A stretch of DNA of 6,624 nt, taken from positions 1 through 6,624 of the forward strand of contig CBDUNM010000212.1 of NCBI GenBank assembly GCA_965368585.1, in the 5' to 3' direction. Of this stretch, positions 5,285 through 6,624 are shown piece after piece; within the stretch, counting starts at the first letter, position 1, and the number at the start of each line of letters is the position of its first letter. The translations under genes and the position numbers were made by a program. Under the pieces are notes generated by a model, which had not been told where the DNA came from, ran no database searches, and was given only the letters and a program-made list of their open reading frames with translations. This DNA comes from JARRQB01 sp965368585. GTDB taxonomy: Bacteria; Pseudomonadota; Gammaproteobacteria; Chromatiales; Chromatiaceae.

Positions 5285-5879
5285 GCGCGATCGAAAGCCT
5301 GTCTTACTCAACTACGATGATGCGGCTGCAAATATGACAAGCAGGGAGAAGAGTGCTGCGGTGAATGGCAAAAAAATCCGTCGAATAGCGGGTCGTTTCA
5401 CAACTTTCGCGAAAGGTAGTCTCATCTTTGGCACAAGAAATTGTAACCATAATCGAAGCGTGCCCGACAAAATTGGCGCAAATCGGGGACAAGCGTTGAT
5501 TTCAGAACTTTGACGAAGTTGAAAGGAACATAAGAATGGCGGGGCTTTCAAGGTGACTGGCCCATTTCTTCCGACACGCCCCGGTTAACACCATCTATCT
5601 GGGTTGCCCTTCGAAGGCATGGGTCACAGGGTCGCTCCGACGAGCGACAAATCGGTAAGGTCGATTTGGACGCAGGAAGTGCGCCCCGAAGGGGTGACGA
5701 GCGGAGCGAGGAATCAACCGAGGACAGGCAGAAGATCCACCCTCTCAGGCGAGTCAATCATTTCAACCAGTTACGACCTGTCGCTTTGGGATCACGCCGT
5801 TTCTTTTTTGCCGATCCGCACCCGGTCCACCACCTACTTCAACCCGCTTCTCCAGCCGGGCCGCGGAAAAGGTTGCAGT
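5285..5879. other. Gene-poor region with structured repeat
   Basis: About 600 bases between gdhA and the convergent secreted-protein gene hold no ORF that I can support. Frames here are Arg/Ser-rich without recognisable domains, and the only hydrophobic frame (minus, 5425-5312, 37 residues ending in LPFTAALFSLLVIFAAASS) stops straight after its membrane-like segment. No intrinsic terminator with a T-run is seen behind gdhA. The notable content is the triple hairpin at 5631-5696. The segment from 5697 to about 5760 continues GC-rich and repetitive (GACGAGCGGAGCGAGG), and TTTCTTTTTTG at 5801-5811 is a T-rich run without a preceding stem. Confidence 0.6.
5631..5696. repeat. Dispersed hairpin repeat, copy B (three tandem stems)
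   Basis: Three hairpins follow one another almost without spacer. GTCGCTC (5631-5637) pairs with GAGCGAC (5642-5648) around CGAC. CAAATCG (5648-5654) pairs with CGATTTG (5662-5668) around GTAAGGT. CGCCCC (5682-5687) pairs with GGGGTG (5691-5696), one pair being G-T, around GAA. The first two stems share the C at 5648, so they may be alternatives at that base. Positions 5641-5690 match the left edge of the window at 48/50. The layout recalls extragenic palindromic repeats of the REP/BIME kind, but I do not recognise the sequence. It stands between convergent genes, a usual place for such elements. Confidence 0.78.
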
Positions 5880-6221
5880 TCAGCGCAAGTCGCACGTTAA
5901 GGGAGTCACCATAATGCTCTTGACCTGAGGATCTTGTGTCAGGTCGGTGATCACGAGAGCGTTGGCACCGAGGCTACGGAGTTTTTCGTGAATCCGCTTC
6001 GCGATATCCATCTGCGTACTGGTCGCGGAGATTTCCTGGGAAATCCGAAACGGAGTTCCTTCCTGGCACCGCCTCTCGTCGATCTTGGCGGCGCCATAGG
6101 ACTTGTCAACTTCCCGGTACGGGTAGTTCTGTTCAACCACGGAAACGATATCGTTGGCACAAATTGGCGCTGAAAAAGTTGCGCACAATACGACAAAAAA
6201 GACTCTGGAAAAAATGTGCAT
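5880..6221 (-). CDS. Secreted protein of unknown function
   Basis: This 113-residue protein begins with a clear Sec signal peptide: a short basic start (MHIFSR), a hydrophobic core (VFFVVLCATF) and a likely cleavage after Ala22 (SAPICA/ND). The mature part of about 91 residues is periplasmic or exported and has only two Cys, C52 and C110, which could form a disulfide. Its latter half (KRIHEKLRSLGANALVI, 79-91 region, then LTQ..VKSIMVTPLTCD) has a LGAN-containing helix-strand pattern reminiscent of DUF4156-type small envelope proteins, but I would not assign it. The start is well supported: AAGGA (6231-6227) lies 5 bases before the ATG. A weak promoter candidate precedes it, so it appears to be transcribed on its own. 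Confidence 0.75.
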   Translation of the reverse strand: MHIFSRVFFVVLCATFSAPICANDIVSVVEQNYPYREVDKSYGAAKIDERRCQEGTPFRISQEISATSTQMDIAKRIHEKLRSLGANALVITDLTQDPQVKSIMVTPLTCDLR

Positions 6222-6226
6222 GGCGT

Positions 6227-6231
6227 TCCTT
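6227..6231 (-). promoter_or_regulatory. Shine-Dalgarno of the secreted-protein gene
   Basis: AAGGA on the minus strand, 5 bases before ATG 6221, fixes the start just before a typical signal peptide. Confidence 0.7.
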
Positions 6232-6254
6232 GCAAGAGCACACTGATAGGAAAC

Positions 6255-6284
6255 ATCTTAGCGGAACGATGCGTGTGATGTCCT
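6255..6284 (-). promoter_or_regulatory. Candidate sigma-70 promoter of the secreted-protein gene
   Basis: On the minus strand AGGACA (6284-6279) and TAAGAT (6260-6255) are separated by 18 bases; each matches the consensus at 4 of 6 positions. The distance to the start codon is normal. The match is modest and the call is tentative. Confidence 0.28.
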
Positions 6285-6430
6285 TGAAGCTTGTCACAAT
6301 TCGACTGGGTTGAAGTACAACGGCAGGCTTCAATTCAAGCCCTTCGCCGTGATTTTGAGATTCACGTCACAAAAGAATTGCTCTGATACCTTTCTCTACG
6401 ATCGGGTTGTACTCCTTTCGACGTCAGTGT

Positions 6431-6624
6431 CTAGAACCCTTCAAGCACGATCTTGCCTCTTGCGGTTCCGCTCTCGATCTGGGCGTGAACGACGCGCAAT
6501 GTCTTGGCATCGATCTTGCCCGCAACATCCGTCAAGGTAGATCGGATGCGGCCGGTATCGACCAGCGAAGACAATTCGTTCAACAGCTCGCCTTGCCTCG
6601 CGATATCCGGCGTACCGAAGAGCG
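6431..6624 (-). CDS. Zinc-type alcohol dehydrogenase-like protein, C-terminal part
   Basis: Only the last 63 residues are in the window, from LFGTPDIARQGELLNELSSL to the terminal GKIVLEGF, stop TAG at 6433-6431. The pattern (F-TPD followed by QGxLLNELxxLVDTGxIRSTL, then LRxxHAxIESGxARGKIVLEGF) fits the C-terminal end of the zinc-binding alcohol dehydrogenase family of the adh_fam_1 kind (TIGR02817), which are medium-chain NADPH-dependent oxidoreductases of the quinone-oxidoreductase-like branch. The catalytic and nucleotide-binding parts lie beyond the right edge, so the substrate cannot be judged. The gene ends about 210 bases before the secreted-protein gene on the same strand; no clear terminator is visible between them. 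Confidence 0.85.
   Translation of the reverse strand, partial: LFGTPDIARQGELLNELSSLVDTGRIRSTLTDVAGKIDAKTLRVVHAQIESGTARGKIVLEGF

Noticed and set aside
5312..5425. Minus-strand 37-residue frame with a membrane-like segment.
   Set aside because: It stops right after the hydrophobic stretch, has no clear ribosome binding site and no recognisable family. It could be the remnant of a signal peptide or small membrane protein, but the support is too thin to call.
5335..5513. Plus-strand 59-residue basic frame behind gdhA.
   Set aside because: Poor ribosome binding site, no family pattern, and the frame is simply left open behind an overlapping gdhA frame.
5684..5752. Resemblance to a glycine riboswitch (CCGAAGGGG followed later by CCCTCTCAGGC).
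   Set aside because: The two strings recall conserved parts of the aptamer, but the expected GAGAG arm upstream and the GGCAAAAGGAC continuation are missing, the first string is explained by a simple CCCC-GAA-GGGG hairpin, and no glycine gene follows.
5604..5914. Two overlapping plus-strand frames (5604-5900 and 5666-5914) across the repeat.
   Set aside because: Both are Arg/Ser/Pro-rich without domain, membrane segment or ribosome binding site, and they cross the hairpin repeat; several frames are open at once in such GC-rich DNA.

Overview
The window looks like ordinary chromosomal DNA of a Gram-negative bacterium. A lipoprotein signal, a cleavable signal peptide and an enteric-type NADP glutamate dehydrogenase point to Proteobacteria, most likely a gammaproteobacterium of moderate-to-high GC. 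That placement is an inference from protein resemblance only. No rRNA, tRNA, CRISPR array, transposase or phage gene is visible.

Left block (1-1877). The last 35 codons of an unidentified plus-strand frame, whose first part is a copy of a structured repeat, run off the left edge. A minus-strand pair follows: a class II CPD photolyase (259-1635) and, overlapping its stop by ATGA, a previously easy-to-miss 45-residue ORF (125-262). Upstream of the photolyase is a 242-bp divergent region with two small inverted repeats.

Middle block (1878-5284). A small plus-strand gene resembling a Rho N-terminal-type (Rho_N/SAP-like) peptide has a good ribosome binding site but is broken by one in-frame amber codon. 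It ends 3 bp from the convergent end of a two-gene minus-strand operon. That operon encodes a DUF1295/steroid 5-alpha-reductase-like membrane protein followed by a lipid-anchored alpha/beta hydrolase. Divergent from the operon is gdhA, the NADP-type glutamate dehydrogenase that makes glutamate from ammonium and 2-oxoglutarate.

Right block (5285-6624). About 600 bases hold no convincing gene but contain three consecutive hairpins (5631-5696). Fifty bases of this element match the left edge of the window at 48/50 positions. A secreted 113-residue protein of unknown function and the C-terminal end of a zinc-type alcohol dehydrogenase-like protein, both on the minus strand, close the window.

No complete novel system is evident. 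The points most worth following are the dispersed hairpin repeat, the amber-split Rho_N-like peptide, the small ORF coupled to the photolyase, and a 14-bp motif shared (13/14) by the two divergent intergenic regions. Photolyase and DUF1295 genes occur together in light or singlet-oxygen stress regulons of some proteobacteria, so a common photo-oxidative theme is possible but is not shown by this sequence alone.
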